Source: Sphingobacterium phlebotomi
Lineage (GTDB): Bacteria; Bacteroidota; Bacteroidia; Sphingobacteriales; Sphingobacteriaceae
Reading direction: 5' to 3'
DNA length: 64,000 nt
Assembly (NCBI RefSeq): GCF_008180195.1
Contig: NZ_VTAV01000004.1
Span: 124,001 to 188,000 of the forward strand
Shown here: positions 37,340-46,620 of the stretch, in pieces
How positions within the stretch are numbered: position 1 is the first letter of the stretch
How the letters are laid out: the number at the start of each line of letters is the position of its first letter
Made by a program: the position numbers and the translations under genes
The notes under the pieces: generated by a model
What the model was told of the DNA's origin: nothing
The model's input: the letters and a program-made list of their open reading frames with translations, nothing else
Databases searched by the model: none

Positions 37340-38176
37340 ATGAGAAACCTTTGGCTATTTCTGATTAGATATAATGCTATATTTTGGTTTATTCTCTTTT
37401 TTGTAATATCCATTATCCTAGTTGTGCGTAATAATAACTTCCAGCGTTCTTCTTTTATCAATTCGTCCAATGTTATTATTGGTTCGTATTATGAACAGGT
37501 GAATTCTTGGAAAAGCTATCTATCGTTAAATGAAACGAATGAGGAACTGGCAGCTGAAAACATGATGTTAAGGCAACAGATCCAAAACTTACTCCAGGCT
37601 GATACTTCTGCTGATACAGTACATATTGTAGACTCTATTGAACAGGGCCGATATGCTTTTATTGTAGCAAACGTTGCCAACAACAGTGTCCATAGAAAGA
37701 ATAATTACATTACACTCGACAAAGGATCGGCGGATGGTATAGAGAAAGGTATGGGTGTTATTACCTCCAACGGGGTGGTCGGCGTCGTGCTTCAAACCTC
37801 TTCTCATTTCAGTTCGGTACAGTCATTATTACATCCTGACACCAGAATTTCTGTTACGTTGGACAGCTCTGAAGTAATAGGTTCATTGGTTTGGGGAAGT
37901 AGCATAGATCCCCGTTATGGAATGGTAAGAGATATCCCGAATCATGTTCAAGTCAAGCAAGGTGAAAAAGTGTATACTTCTGGCTTTTCGTTATTTCCGG
38001 CGGGCATTCAAGTGGGAAAAATCGTGGAGACCGGGATAACATCTGGCGAGAGCTTTTTAGACTTAAAGATAGAACTATCTACAAATTTCAGCAATTTACA
38101 TCATGTATATGTGGTAAAAGATTTATTGATTAAAGAAAAAGAAGAATTAGAAGCTGACAACCAAGACAATGGGTAG
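37340..38176 (+). CDS. mreC: rod shape-determining protein MreC
   Basis: 278-residue bitopic protein of the elongasome. One transmembrane helix (AIFWFILFFVISIILVV, residues about 13-30) is followed by a coiled coil (SLNETNEELAAENMMLRQQIQNLL, in pieces, residues about 60-92) and the periplasmic beta-barrel pair (ANVANNSVHRKNNYITLDKG, GMGVITSNGVVGVV, VYTSGFSLFPAGIQVGKI). MreC scaffolds PBP2 and RodA. It overlaps mreD by 8 bases. Confidence 0.95.
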   Translation: MRNLWLFLIRYNAIFWFILFFVISIILVVRNNNFQRSSFINSSNVIIGSYYEQVNSWKSYLSLNETNEELAAENMMLRQQIQNLLQADTSADTVHIVDSIEQGRYAFIVANVANNSVHRKNNYITLDKGSADGIEKGMGVITSNGVVGVVLQTSSHFSSVQSLLHPDTRISVTLDSSEVIGSLVWGSSIDPRYGMVRDIPNHVQVKQGEKVYTSGFSLFPAGIQVGKIVETGITSGESFLDLKIELSTNFSNLHHVYVVKDLLIKEKEELEADNQDNG

Positions 38177-38696
38177 AATAATCATCATAAATATTGTCCG
38201 ATTTACTATCATGGTACTGTTACAGGTAGCGTTATTTAAAAATATTGGCTATTACAATGTAGCGACTACCTATCCATATATCTTCTTTATCTTTCTTTTA
38301 CCAATTGGATTGCCAAATTTATTACTGTTTCTCGTTTCTTTTATAACAGGACTAACGATAGATGCTTTTTATGATTCTGTCGGCGTACATGCCGCCGCAT
38401 GTGTTGCGTTGGCCCTATTCCGTATATTTTTTCATAAAATCACCATAGAAGTCGAACTGAAAGAATCTTTTAACACACCTTCTCTGGGTGTCATGGGCAC
38501 TAAATGGTTCCTATCGTATGTATTTTTTGGTACATTCGTACATCATTTCATTCTTTTTCTTATAGAAACATTTACGTTCTCTAATTTTCTGTATACGCTA
38601 GCAAGTACTATTTTAAGTAGTATATTTACAACTTGTATCATCTTGTTGATGAGCTTGCTGGTTTATAAAAGAAAGTCACGTATTGGTAGCATTTAA
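38169..38696 (+). CDS. mreD: rod shape-determining protein MreD
   Basis: 175-residue integral membrane protein with about five hydrophobic segments (VRFTIMVLLQVALFKNIG, YIFFIFLLPIGLPNLLLFLVSFITGLTIDAFY in pieces, and a C-terminal TIILLMSLLVYK). Its small size and position between mreC and the PBP2 gene identify it; sequence conservation in this family is low. Translation is coupled to mreC through an 8-base overlap. Confidence 0.92.
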   Translation: MGRIIIINIVRFTIMVLLQVALFKNIGYYNVATTYPYIFFIFLLPIGLPNLLLFLVSFITGLTIDAFYDSVGVHAAACVALALFRIFFHKITIEVELKESFNTPSLGVMGTKWFLSYVFFGTFVHHFILFLIETFTFSNFLYTLASTILSSIFTTCIILLMSLLVYKRKSRIGSI

Positions 38697-38714
38697 AATA
38701 AGGGCTTCACGTTC

Positions 38715-40685
38715 ATGAATAGTTTTTTCGCTCGTAAATTTGTTATTCAGGGGATTTTCATCACTATAGCGATCGTTATAGTGATTCGCCTTTTTTATAT
38801 CCAAGTTATTGACAAATCTTACTTACTATCAGCTAATAATAATGTTTTACGTAAAGTTGTCGTATATCCAGCAAGAGGTGTAGTATATGACCGAAATGGA
38901 AAAGTTTTGGTACAAAACGAGCCGGTATACGACTTGTTGGTAACTCCTATCGAAGCGAAAGAAATCGATACGGCACTTTTATGTCAGCTTATCGATATTG
39001 ACCGTGAGGGATTCCTAACAAGGATGAATAAAGCTCGTACACATTCCCCTTACCGCCCTTCCATATTTGAAAAGCAATTATCTGCAGCGACCTATGCGCA
39101 GTTGCAAGAGCACCTGTATAAATTTCGTGGATTCTATGTACAGAACCGGACAGTCAGAAGTTACCCGGATAGCATTGCTCCGCAACTTTTGGGATATATA
39201 CAGGAGGTAAATGACAAAGATATTGAACGCTCCGAAGGCTTTTATCGACCGGGTGATTATATTGGGGCGAGCGGTATCGAACGCTCCTATGAAGAGCTTT
39301 TACGGGGACAGCGTGGTGTAAAGAATCAAATGGTAGATGCTCTTAACAGGCCCAAAGGTTCTTTTATGGAAGGCAAGTATGACACGCTAGCAGTGGCCGG
39401 AGACGGTTTGGTCTCCACCATTGACCATGATCTGCAAGTGTTGGCCGAAAAGCTCATGAAAAACAAAATGGGTTCCGTCGTTGCTATTGAGCCTGCTACA
39501 GGGGAAATCCTAACTTTTGTCAGTGCACCGTCCTACGACCCTAATATGATGGTGGGAAGACAACGCGGCAATAACTATATGAAACTCTTACGGGACGAGA
39601 ATCGCCCCATGTTTATTCGTCCTATCCAAGCCTCCTATCCTCCCGGGTCGGTTTTTAAAGTGGTCGCCGCGCTAACGGCACAGCAAGCAGGTGTTATCGA
39701 TGATAAAACCATCTTCTATTGCCCCGGCGGATACCGCTATGGCGGTGGGCGTGCTATTATGCGATGCACCCACGTAGACGGTGCTACGAGTTTAGTGAAG
39801 TCGATACAGACATCTTGTAACACCTATTACGGATATACCTATGCGCGGATGATCGACTCACGCGGTCTGTCTGGACCAAAGGCGTACGATCTTTGGCGCG
39901 AAGCATTGGGTAAATTTGGTTTAGGCCATACTTTAGGCATAGACCTCCCGGGTGAAAAACCAGGTTTAATCCCTACTTCCGACTTTTATACCAAACGCTA
40001 CGGCAATGAGAAATGGCGTTCCAGTTTTAATATCTCCTTGTCTATCGGTCAAGGTGAAATGGGCATTACGCCATTGCAAATGGCCAACATCATGGCTATC
40101 GTTGCCAATCGTGGTTTTTATTATCGCCCGCATCTTGTTAAGGCAATTGGTGAAAAAGGTATAGTAAAAGATGAGTATAAGGAAAAAATAAGCGCCGGCG
40201 TAGACGCTCAATACTATGAACCGGTTATCGAAGGGATGAGCCGCGCCGTGAATGTTCCGGGCGGAACGGGATACAGAGTACGCGTTCCAGATATGGAAAT
40301 GTGCGGTAAAACGGGAACTGTGCAGAATCCACATGGTGAAAACCACGCTGTATTTTTTGCTTTTGCCCCACGCGAAAACCCGAAAATAGCTATCGCGGTG
40401 TTTGTAGAAAATGCGGGATATGGCGGTACTTGGGCTGGTCCGATAGTCAACATGCTCGTCGAAAAATACATCAAGGATACTATTTCTCTGTCAAAATACG
40501 AGCAAGACCGCATCTTTAATGCTAATTTCCTTCCTAAACCGAAGGTAAAAAAGGAAGAGGTGAACACTAGCACCTCAAATGGCAAGAAGCCAACTGAACA
40601 ATCTAGTACGCAAGGAGCGCAGGCTACGGCATCGGGGCGTGAACGCTATGTACATCACAGTCAGATAAGAAAGGGGCATCAATAA
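38715..40685 (+). CDS. mrdA: penicillin-binding protein 2 (elongation transpeptidase)
   Basis: 656-residue class B PBP that cross-links peptidoglycan during elongation. One N-terminal transmembrane helix (GIFITIAIVIVIRLFYIQ) is followed by the dimerisation domain (ARGVVYDRNGKVLVQNEPVYDLLV). The transpeptidase domain has SVFK with nucleophile Ser312 in PPGSVFK, SCN at 367-369 and KTG at 532-534. A basic, low-complexity tail of about 50 residues (KKPTEQSSTQGAQATASG) ends the protein. rodA starts 1 base after the stop codon, so the partners are made together. Confidence 0.97.
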   Translation: MNSFFARKFVIQGIFITIAIVIVIRLFYIQVIDKSYLLSANNNVLRKVVVYPARGVVYDRNGKVLVQNEPVYDLLVTPIEAKEIDTALLCQLIDIDREGFLTRMNKARTHSPYRPSIFEKQLSAATYAQLQEHLYKFRGFYVQNRTVRSYPDSIAPQLLGYIQEVNDKDIERSEGFYRPGDYIGASGIERSYEELLRGQRGVKNQMVDALNRPKGSFMEGKYDTLAVAGDGLVSTIDHDLQVLAEKLMKNKMGSVVAIEPATGEILTFVSAPSYDPNMMVGRQRGNNYMKLLRDENRPMFIRPIQASYPPGSVFKVVAALTAQQAGVIDDKTIFYCPGGYRYGGGRAIMRCTHVDGATSLVKSIQTSCNTYYGYTYARMIDSRGLSGPKAYDLWREALGKFGLGHTLGIDLPGEKPGLIPTSDFYTKRYGNEKWRSSFNISLSIGQGEMGITPLQMANIMAIVANRGFYYRPHLVKAIGEKGIVKDEYKEKISAGVDAQYYEPVIEGMSRAVNVPGGTGYRVRVPDMEMCGKTGTVQNPHGENHAVFFAFAPRENPKIAIAVFVENAGYGGTWAGPIVNMLVEKYIKDTISLSKYEQDRIFNANFLPKPKVKKEEVNTSTSNGKKPTEQSSTQGAQATASGRERYVHHSQIRKGHQ

Positions 40686-40686
40686 A

Positions 40687-41949
40687 ATGGGAGAGAAAAG
40701 TTTTTTTGGGCGTATTGACTGGTTCACTATTTTGTTGTGGCTTGCCCTCTGTCTGATTGGCTGGTTTAATATCTATGCTGCCGTTTACGATCCAGAGCAG
40801 CCAAGCATTTTTAGCGTAACGACAAATTATGGTAAGCAATCAATTTATATTTTCACGGCCTTGATTATTGGCTTCAGTATCTTGATCATTGATGCCAAAT
40901 TTTTTATTTCAGCCTCCCCACTGATCTATATCGCAGTCATTTTTCTGTTGATATTGGTACTGATTATTGGTCGGAATGTCGGTGGGAATCAGGCTTGGAT
41001 ACCACTGGGAAGTTTTCGTTTGCAACCATCCGAATTTGGTAAACTGGCCACTTGTTTACTACTTGCTTCCTATCTTAGCTCACAAACCAATAAAAACCCT
41101 AGTACAAAAACACTACTTATTGGAGCTTTGATTGTCCTACTACCGGTCGCATTGGTTATGCTCCAACCCGACACCGGTTCTGCGCTTGCGTTCTTCGCCT
41201 TGATTTTTGTCTTTTATCGAGAAGGTTATGTCGGGAACACACTCTTATTGCTAGGCGGTCTGGCCATTCTTTTATTTATATTGGCGCTTTTGGTCAATCA
41301 ATGGGTAATTATTGGCATCTTGGCGGTGATTGCCGGGTTGCTGATTTATTCCCTGCGGAAAAAACGCAAATATATTATCAACGTTGGTGTACTTTTCCTT
41401 GCATGCAGTGTGTATGTACTTTGTGTAGATTATGCCTACGAACATGTTTTACAATCGCATCAACGTGATCGGATTGATATTATTTTGGGAAAAATAGACG
41501 ATCCACGAGGAACAGGATATAACCTCAATCAATCCAAGATAGCCATCGGCTCCGGACAGTTACTGGGTAAGGGGTTTCTTCAAGGAACACAAACCAAATA
41601 CAAATTTGTTCCGGAGCAAAGTACCGATTTTATTTTCTGTACCATTGGCGAAGAATGGGGATTTGTAGGCTCTACCCTACTTATAGCTATATATCTTACA
41701 CTGTTACTCCGTTTAGTCAACATCGCGGAGCGCCAACGGACAGCCTTTGCACGCATTTATGCCTATGGCGTCGCCTCTATCCTATTTTTCCATTTCTTTA
41801 TCAATATCGGGATGACGATTGGCATAGTTCCCGTTATCGGCATCCCACTACCCTTCATCAGTTACGGTGGTTCTTCTTTATGGAGTTTTACTATTCTCTT
41901 GTTTATTTTATTGCGATTTGATTCAAGTCGTAAGGGATTGAATGGGTAA
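40687..41949 (+). CDS. rodA: RodA, SEDS-family peptidoglycan glycosyltransferase
   Basis: 420-residue polytopic protein with about 10-11 helices. SEDS features include GGNQAWIPLGSFRLQPSEFGKLA near residue 100, LQPDTGSALAFFALIFVF with the essential Asp near residue 162, QSKIAIGSGQLLGKGFLQGTQTKYKFVPEQSTDFIFCTIGEEWG (in pieces, near residue 280) and PVIGIPLPFISYGGSSL near residue 380. It polymerises lipid II and works with PBP2. Last gene of the elongasome operon. Start ATG at 40687 overlaps nothing but directly follows mrdA. Confidence 0.97.
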   Translation: MGEKSFFGRIDWFTILLWLALCLIGWFNIYAAVYDPEQPSIFSVTTNYGKQSIYIFTALIIGFSILIIDAKFFISASPLIYIAVIFLLILVLIIGRNVGGNQAWIPLGSFRLQPSEFGKLATCLLLASYLSSQTNKNPSTKTLLIGALIVLLPVALVMLQPDTGSALAFFALIFVFYREGYVGNTLLLLGGLAILLFILALLVNQWVIIGILAVIAGLLIYSLRKKRKYIINVGVLFLACSVYVLCVDYAYEHVLQSHQRDRIDIILGKIDDPRGTGYNLNQSKIAIGSGQLLGKGFLQGTQTKYKFVPEQSTDFIFCTIGEEWGFVGSTLLIAIYLTLLLRLVNIAERQRTAFARIYAYGVASILFFHFFINIGMTIGIVPVIGIPLPFISYGGSSLWSFTILLFILLRFDSSRKGLNG

Positions 41950-42058
41950 TCCTAAAAAGAACCGATTGTGCCAAGTCTGTTTACGCCGTACAGTGAGATC
42001 GGCTTCTGTTTCTTAAATAAATTCAATAACTTTAACACACGGTACAGCAGAACATGAC

Positions 42059-42754
42059 ATGATTAAAACAATTGTTAAAGAACACCCTTTAAAAAATATT
42101 ACACTCGATTTTGATGACGAAATAACGCCACCTCCATTTGAACAGAAAGCGTTGCAATCCTATTATGAGGCACATGATAAGACATGGAAAATTAAAGAAC
42201 ATGTATCAAAAATAGAAGCCGAACTAAAAGCGGTAGATGATATCATTGAAGACCTATCTTTTCGCCGTTTAGGTATCGAGCAAGAACTGGAAATATTAGA
42301 AGATTGGCTCGGTGTTACGGAATTGGAGGACAAAGAACTTTTTGACGGTGAAATCACCATCGATATCGGAACATTTTTCGCTGTTTGCGACAAACACAAC
42401 GTGGATATACAAAACCTCTATGAAAAAGTGGTCGGTCTGACGGAGATCTATAATCGCGATATAGAAAACATTTACGAAGATGACGCGGTGATTGATCCTG
42501 AATATTTCAATGCGCTCGATGAGGTATACCCACGCTATGAGGAGGTATCCGTCCATACGGTATCATTAGACGACGATCACCAAGCATTTTTAGAAGAATA
42601 CGGAAAAGTAGAAGAGCTTTTCTTTCATTACACAGCATTAGCTAGGGAGATATTTGACAAATACAAAAGCTTGGTTGAAACGACTCAAGTTATTTATCGT
42701 CGTGTCGAAGTAATAGATCAACTACTAAGAGATAAATTAAAAAAAGAGGAATAA
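42059..42754 (+). CDS. acidic coiled-coil hypothetical protein
   Basis: 231-residue cytoplasmic protein that I do not recognise. It is strongly acidic and mostly helical, with a likely coiled coil at residues 35-85 (HVSKIEAELKAVDDIIEDL, RRLGIEQELEILEDWLGV) and another near the C-terminus (FDKYKSLVETTQVIYRRVEVIDQLLRDKLKKEE in pieces). No signal peptide or membrane segment. It lies 109 bases after rodA on the same strand and may be the distal gene of that transcript. It converges with the nucleoside phosphorylase, 10 bases apart. Confidence 0.75.
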   Translation: MIKTIVKEHPLKNITLDFDDEITPPPFEQKALQSYYEAHDKTWKIKEHVSKIEAELKAVDDIIEDLSFRRLGIEQELEILEDWLGVTELEDKELFDGEITIDIGTFFAVCDKHNVDIQNLYEKVVGLTEIYNRDIENIYEDDAVIDPEYFNALDEVYPRYEEVSVHTVSLDDDHQAFLEEYGKVEELFFHYTALAREIFDKYKSLVETTQVIYRRVEVIDQLLRDKLKKEE

Positions 42755-42764
42755 CACCGTTGTT

Positions 42765-43619
42765 CTATATTCTTTCCAGCACAAACCGTATAGCCCTGTC
42801 TATAATCTCTTTCGGATTATCTGCAAAAGCATCATGTAGTCTGCTCGCAAGAATCGCGTTAATAGAAAGCGCGTGGTGTCCAAACATATTCGCTAAAGCA
42901 TAAATACCTGCCGTTTCCATTTCCAGATTAGTAATAGATCTTCCCTGCTGCTGAAATGCATTTGCTTTTTGTATTAGGTCAGGATATACATTTCTTGTTC
43001 GCATGGACCGGCCTTGCGGCCCATAGAATCCCGGCGCGGTCATTGTTATTCCTTTAGGAAGCTCGCCGGCTATCTGATCGAGGAGCCTTTTACTAGCACT
43101 ACCAATGTAAGGGGTAAAACCCAACGTACCAAAATGGTTTATTACGGTAAATTGTATGTCTTTCTCTTCTTCAGAATAATTTTTCACATAATACTGCATC
43201 AAGGCATCAAAACCGATTGCATACTCGCTAGCCAAGATGGTGCCCATCCGGATGTTGCCTTGGATGGAGCCAGAAGTGCCAATACGGATGATATCGAGAC
43301 TGGTTAGTTGTTCTTTAAGTGTACGTGTTGCAAAGTCGATATTGACCAATGCATCAATTTCATTGAAAACGATATCAATATTATCCGTACCAATCCCCGT
43401 AGAAATCACTGAAATACGTTTATTCCGCAATACACCTGTATGGGTAATGAACTCACGCTTTCCTTTTTTTACATCGATTCGATCGAAATAACAGGATACC
43501 TCCCCCACTCGATCAGGATCACCCACAAAAATAATAGTGGAAGCCAAATCTTCTGGCAACAAATTAAGGTGATAAATACTGCCGTCGGCATTAAGTATAA
43601 GTTCTGAATCAGCGATCAT
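42765..43619 (-). CDS. nucleoside phosphorylase (uridine phosphorylase-like)
   Basis: 284-residue member of the PNP_UDP_1 family, which splits nucleosides with phosphate to free base and ribose 1-phosphate. FVGDPDRVGEVSCYFD near residue 31 is the phosphate-binding GDPxR motif, with ISTGIGTDNIDIVFNEI and RIGTSGSIQ near residues 75-115 and the ribose-binding TNLEMETAGIYALANMFGH near residue 225. Whether it prefers uridine is not settled by these motifs. Its first codons overlap the stop of the IMPACT-family gene by 4 bases. Confidence 0.88.
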   Translation of the reverse strand: MIADSELILNADGSIYHLNLLPEDLASTIIFVGDPDRVGEVSCYFDRIDVKKGKREFITHTGVLRNKRISVISTGIGTDNIDIVFNEIDALVNIDFATRTLKEQLTSLDIIRIGTSGSIQGNIRMGTILASEYAIGFDALMQYYVKNYSEEEKDIQFTVINHFGTLGFTPYIGSASKRLLDQIAGELPKGITMTAPGFYGPQGRSMRTRNVYPDLIQKANAFQQQGRSITNLEMETAGIYALANMFGHHALSINAILASRLHDAFADNPKEIIDRAIRFVLERI

Positions 43620-44233
43620 AAAGTATGAAGATATGCATATTGAATACCATCTAACTTGTCGAGTTTCCGGACAACTTGGTTAACTAGTAGCTTCCTCACC
43701 TCAACATCCATAGAACAGTTGTTATCGAATTCTTGTTTTAAAATAGGCAAATTTTCTTCTTTAACCAAGCGCATCACATCATTCATCTGCAAATAATCAA
43801 AAGTGATTCTATAAACGTCGTTCACGGTCTTCTCTATTATCTTGGCCGCGTCCAGTGCTTCTTGCGTAGCTGTTTTATAGGCGTTTATCAAACCCGGGAC
43901 ACCCAATAGTGTACCGCCGAAGTAGCGTACTACAACGACAAGTACATTAGTCACATCTTTTGATAATAGGGTATTTAATATAGGGCGGCCTGCTGTTCCA
44001 GAAGGCTCTCCATCGTCGTTTAACCGGAACACAGAACGATCCGGGGTCAGGCGATATGCCCAACAATGGTGCCGGGCTTTAGGATGGAGCGTCTTTAATT
44101 CAACAATAATATCTTTGAGGGTCGCTTCCTCCTTAATAGGATAAGCATAAGCGATGAACTTGCTTCCTTTATCTCTAAACAAACCTTCACTTGGTTCTTC
44201 AATAGTTAAATATGTATCTTCAAACAAACTCAC
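43616..44233 (-). CDS. YigZ/IMPACT family protein
   Basis: 205-residue protein of the UPF0029/IMPACT family. The signature RLNDDGEPSGTAGRPIL lies near residue 70, preceded by HHCWAYRLTPD and followed by VVVRYFGGTLLGVPGL. The C-terminal ferredoxin-like domain (residues about 135-205) matches DUF1949. Eukaryotic IMPACT regulates Gcn2; the bacterial role is not settled. ATGA overlaps of 4 bases link it to the EamA transporter upstream and the phosphorylase downstream, forming a tight three-gene operon. Confidence 0.93.
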   Translation of the reverse strand: MSLFEDTYLTIEEPSEGLFRDKGSKFIAYAYPIKEEATLKDIIVELKTLHPKARHHCWAYRLTPDRSVFRLNDDGEPSGTAGRPILNTLLSKDVTNVLVVVVRYFGGTLLGVPGLINAYKTATQEALDAAKIIEKTVNDVYRITFDYLQMNDVMRLVKEENLPILKQEFDNNCSMDVEVRKLLVNQVVRKLDKLDGIQYAYLHTL

Positions 44234-45087
44234 AGATAAGCAATAATTAAAACGGAAATAACAGCTAATACCAATCCTATCTTGTTCAACCGAGTCAACC
44301 GTTCACCAAAAAAACCGACACCAACAATTGCTCCCAGCAAAATGACACCGATGTTCATTCCAGTAAACACAACAGATGGGCTATTAGATAATGCCTGATG
44401 TGCTTTCATGTAGAACAGAATATTGCCAAAGTTAAACAATCCCAAAAGGATTCCCCAAATTACAGATTTAAATTGTATACGTTCTTTTTTGACTGAAATA
44501 CGGTAAGTGAGCAAGAGGAAAGAGACCACTATTGCCAAAATAAATACCAACAACATCGAATAAGCATATGGTACCTCTCGATAGAGCGCCACTTTTTTAA
44601 ATAGAATATCAATAATTCCCATTCCAAAAAACACAGCCACGGCATAACCCCAGGTTCCATTGCCTTTGGTTACACCGCCTTTTTTCCAACCGATGGAACA
44701 CAGGATAGCCACAATCCCCACGGCTATACCTGCCAATTTAGACACACCTATCGCTTCATGAAAAATGAAAAATGCAGCCGACAAAGGTATAAATAACGAA
44801 AGGCGTTGTGCAATCTCCGTTTTGACGATGCCACTGTATTGAATAGCATAAGCGATGCACAAAAATATCGTCGGTAAAAGGACAGCTAATGATACGTATA
44901 ACTCCCAAGGTAATGTACTTAGAGGCACAGTAGCCATTTTCGGTTTTAGAAACAATAAAGTTGCCAACGCAGCCACGGGGTAATTCCAAACAATAAGATG
45001 GAGGTGCTGTATGCCACGTTGTTTAGCCAGTTTAATAACAATCGACACCGTGACGCTGCAAATAACACTAATTAATACGTATAACAT
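44230..45087 (-). CDS. EamA/DMT-superfamily transporter
   Basis: 285-residue membrane protein with about ten hydrophobic helices in two repeats (for example LSLFIPLSAAFFIFHEAIGVSKLAGIAVGIVAILC in pieces, near residue 95, and GMNIGVILLGAIVGVGFFGERLTRLNKIGLVLAVISVLIIA in pieces, at the end). Such proteins export or import small metabolites; the substrate cannot be told. First gene of a three-gene operon with 4-base overlaps and divergent from bioB. Confidence 0.85.
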   Translation of the reverse strand: MLYVLISVICSVTVSIVIKLAKQRGIQHLHLIVWNYPVAALATLLFLKPKMATVPLSTLPWELYVSLAVLLPTIFLCIAYAIQYSGIVKTEIAQRLSLFIPLSAAFFIFHEAIGVSKLAGIAVGIVAILCSIGWKKGGVTKGNGTWGYAVAVFFGMGIIDILFKKVALYREVPYAYSMLLVFILAIVVSFLLLTYRISVKKERIQFKSVIWGILLGLFNFGNILFYMKAHQALSNSPSVVFTGMNIGVILLGAIVGVGFFGERLTRLNKIGLVLAVISVLIIAYL

Positions 45088-45216
45088 AGAAAAGATCCCA
45101 AACTTAATAAATTACGCTATTCCTCACGCCGACAAAGGAATGAAATTATACAGTCTTCTCCAAACCGGACTAGAATCCAATTGTGAACCGGTATCCCTCT
45201 CCCTTGCGCAAGAGGT

Positions 45217-45224
45217 TACTTTTG
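45217..45224 (+). promoter_or_regulatory. -7 promoter box of bioB
   Basis: TACTTTTG matches TAnnTTTG, 18 bases before the chosen bioB ATG. A palindrome CTTGCGCAAG lies directly upstream (near 45203-45212). No -33 TTTG. Confidence 0.45.
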
Positions 45225-45242
45225 TGCAAAAACAGGCTAAAT

Positions 45243-46205
45243 ATGACAAACCGAGAAGAATTACGTCACGATTGGACAAAAGAAGATTTATTAGCTATTT
45301 ATAACAAACCACTCTTACAGCTTGTGTATGAAGCAGCAGGCATTCATCGTGCTTGGCACAAAGCCGACGAAATACAACTGTCAACCCTTTTGTCGGTAAA
45401 AACGGGCGGTTGCCCAGAAGATTGTTCCTATTGTGGTCAGGCTGCTCGCTATCACACGGATATCAAGGTGCAAGATTTATTACCCAAGGAAACCGTACTA
45501 GCACACGCAAAGAAAGCTAAAGAAAACGGATCTTCCCGTTTTTGCATGGCAGCGGCATGGCGCGAAGTACGTGACAATAGAGATTTTGACAGCATCATCG
45601 AAATGGTTAAAGGTGTAAACAAACTCGGTCTGGAAGTATGTTGCACGCTCGGTATGCTCACCGAAAACCAAGCGAAGCGATTAAAGGAAGCCGGATTATA
45701 TGCCTATAACCATAACCTGGACACATCTGCGGAATATTATGAAAAGATCATCTCTACTCGTAAGTTCGATAATCGCATTAACACCATCAATAATGTCAGA
45801 AAAGCAGGCATCACCGTGTGTTCCGGAGGAATTATCGGCCTAGGAGAATCCAAAGAAGATAGAATTTCTATGCTGTTAACCTTGGCTAATATGGAGAAAC
45901 ATCCGGAATCTGTACCCATCAACGCCTTGGCGAGAGTAAAAGGAACCCCACTTCAAAACAATCCAAAGGCGGATATATGGGACATGGTACGAATGGTCGC
46001 TACAGCAAGGATTGCAATGCCTGACACTATGATCAGGTTAAGCGCGGGGCGTATGGATATGACAGAACCGGAACAAGCGTGGTGTTTTATGGCTGGCGCT
46101 AATTCTATTTTCTCCGGCGAACGGGAAACATTGCTTGTTACACCAAACCCTGGCATATCGGAAGACTTACAAATGCTTCAAAATTTAGGTTTAAAACTCT
46201 TATAA
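45243..46205 (+). CDS. bioB: biotin synthase
   Basis: 320-residue radical SAM enzyme inserting sulfur into dethiobiotin. The cluster motif GGCPEDCSYCGQ (CxxxCxxC) lies near residue 50. Family blocks CMAAAWR, GLEVCCTLGMLTENQA, AYNHNLDTSAEYYEKI and SGGIIGLGE, with the Arg of the 2Fe-2S site in MIRLSAGRMD near residue 260, are all present. The frame is open upstream to a GTG at 45183, but ATG 45243 lies just after a -7 box and gives the usual N-terminus. No other bio gene is nearby, so it is probably a single-gene unit. Confidence 0.97.
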   Translation: MTNREELRHDWTKEDLLAIYNKPLLQLVYEAAGIHRAWHKADEIQLSTLLSVKTGGCPEDCSYCGQAARYHTDIKVQDLLPKETVLAHAKKAKENGSSRFCMAAAWREVRDNRDFDSIIEMVKGVNKLGLEVCCTLGMLTENQAKRLKEAGLYAYNHNLDTSAEYYEKIISTRKFDNRINTINNVRKAGITVCSGGIIGLGESKEDRISMLLTLANMEKHPESVPINALARVKGTPLQNNPKADIWDMVRMVATARIAMPDTMIRLSAGRMDMTEPEQAWCFMAGANSIFSGERETLLVTPNPGISEDLQMLQNLGLKLL

Positions 46206-46472
46206 AAGCAAATTTAACACATTATTTTAACATGAAAATGTTACTATTTTTTTAACGAATTTACGTTAAAAAATTGTATTTTTTTTAACATAAAAAAACA
46301 TCATAAAACATAAATTATAAACACAAAATACTTATATACAAATAATTAAAAAAATTATAACATTTAAAATTATATCGTTTTTACAAACAAAAAATCAGTA
46401 TAATTTTATCAAAAAAAACATTATTATTTCACCAATAAAACAATCATAAAAAGAAATTATTTTTAAATTTAT
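46206..46472. other. very A+T-rich intergenic region
   Basis: About 270 bases composed almost entirely of A and T, with poly-A and poly-T runs and no open frame of note. It ends at the pheA-operon promoter. It could act as an UP-type or bent-DNA element; I see no gene or hairpin in it. Confidence 0.6.
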
Positions 46473-46504
46473 TTTGCATATATAATATAATACTTCTACT
46501 TTTG
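46473..46504 (+). promoter_or_regulatory. full-consensus promoter of the aromatic amino acid operon
   Basis: TTTG (46473-46476), a 20-bp spacer and TACTTTTG (46497-46504) give an exact Bacteroidota promoter. Transcription should start near 46508-46510, about 14 bases before the leader peptide ATG. Confidence 0.8.
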
Positions 46505-46522
46505 GATTGTAAAATTTGAGAC

Positions 46523-46576
46523 ATGATGATACACAACACATACTTTTATTTTGGCAACTTTTACTTTAAAAGGTAA
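46523..46576 (+). CDS. Phe/Tyr-rich leader peptide of the pheA operon (attenuator)
   Basis: 17-codon ORF reading MMIHNTYFYFGNFYFKR, then TAA. Seven of seventeen residues are aromatic ring amino acids of this pathway: four Phe (all TTT) and three Tyr, all between codons 7 and 15. It lies about 14 bases after the predicted transcript start and 33 bases before the terminator hairpin. Its 5' part (46530-46543) is also the first arm of a leader RNA stem. The composition and place match the leader peptides of ribosome-mediated attenuators such as pheL. No Shine-Dalgarno sequence is evident, which is normal in this phylum. It is too short for most gene finders. Confidence 0.85.
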   Translation: MMIHNTYFYFGNFYFKR

Positions 46577-46600
46577 AGCTGGGATTTGTATGTTTGTGTA
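46530..46600 (+). promoter_or_regulatory. attenuator stem 1:2 of the pheA leader RNA
   Basis: The stretch 46530-46543 (inside the leader ORF, just before and at its first control codon) pairs with 46588-46600: 13 Watson-Crick pairs with one bulged C at 46537. The stem crosses the antiterminator topologically, so only one of the two can form. A ribosome stalled on the Phe/Tyr codons would block its 5' arm. Confidence 0.75.
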
Positions 46601-46620
46601 AAATAAGCAAAAAGTCCCGG
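46579..46620 (+). promoter_or_regulatory. antiterminator of the pheA leader RNA
   Basis: CTGGGATTT (46579-46587) pairs with AAGTCCCGG (46612-46620), nine pairs including two G-U. The 3' arm is the 5' arm of the terminator, so antiterminator and terminator exclude each other. A ribosome at the leader stop codon (46574-46576) would cover its 5' arm. Confidence 0.75.

Noticed and set aside
41950..42058. Hairpin AGAACCGAT...ATCGGCTTCT after rodA as a terminator
   Set aside because: The arms are imperfect and far apart, and no clean T-run follows.
45183..45242. 60-base 5' extension of bioB from a GTG
   Set aside because: The extension is basic and unlike biotin synthase N-termini, and a -7 promoter box lies inside it. 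ATG 45243 is used instead.
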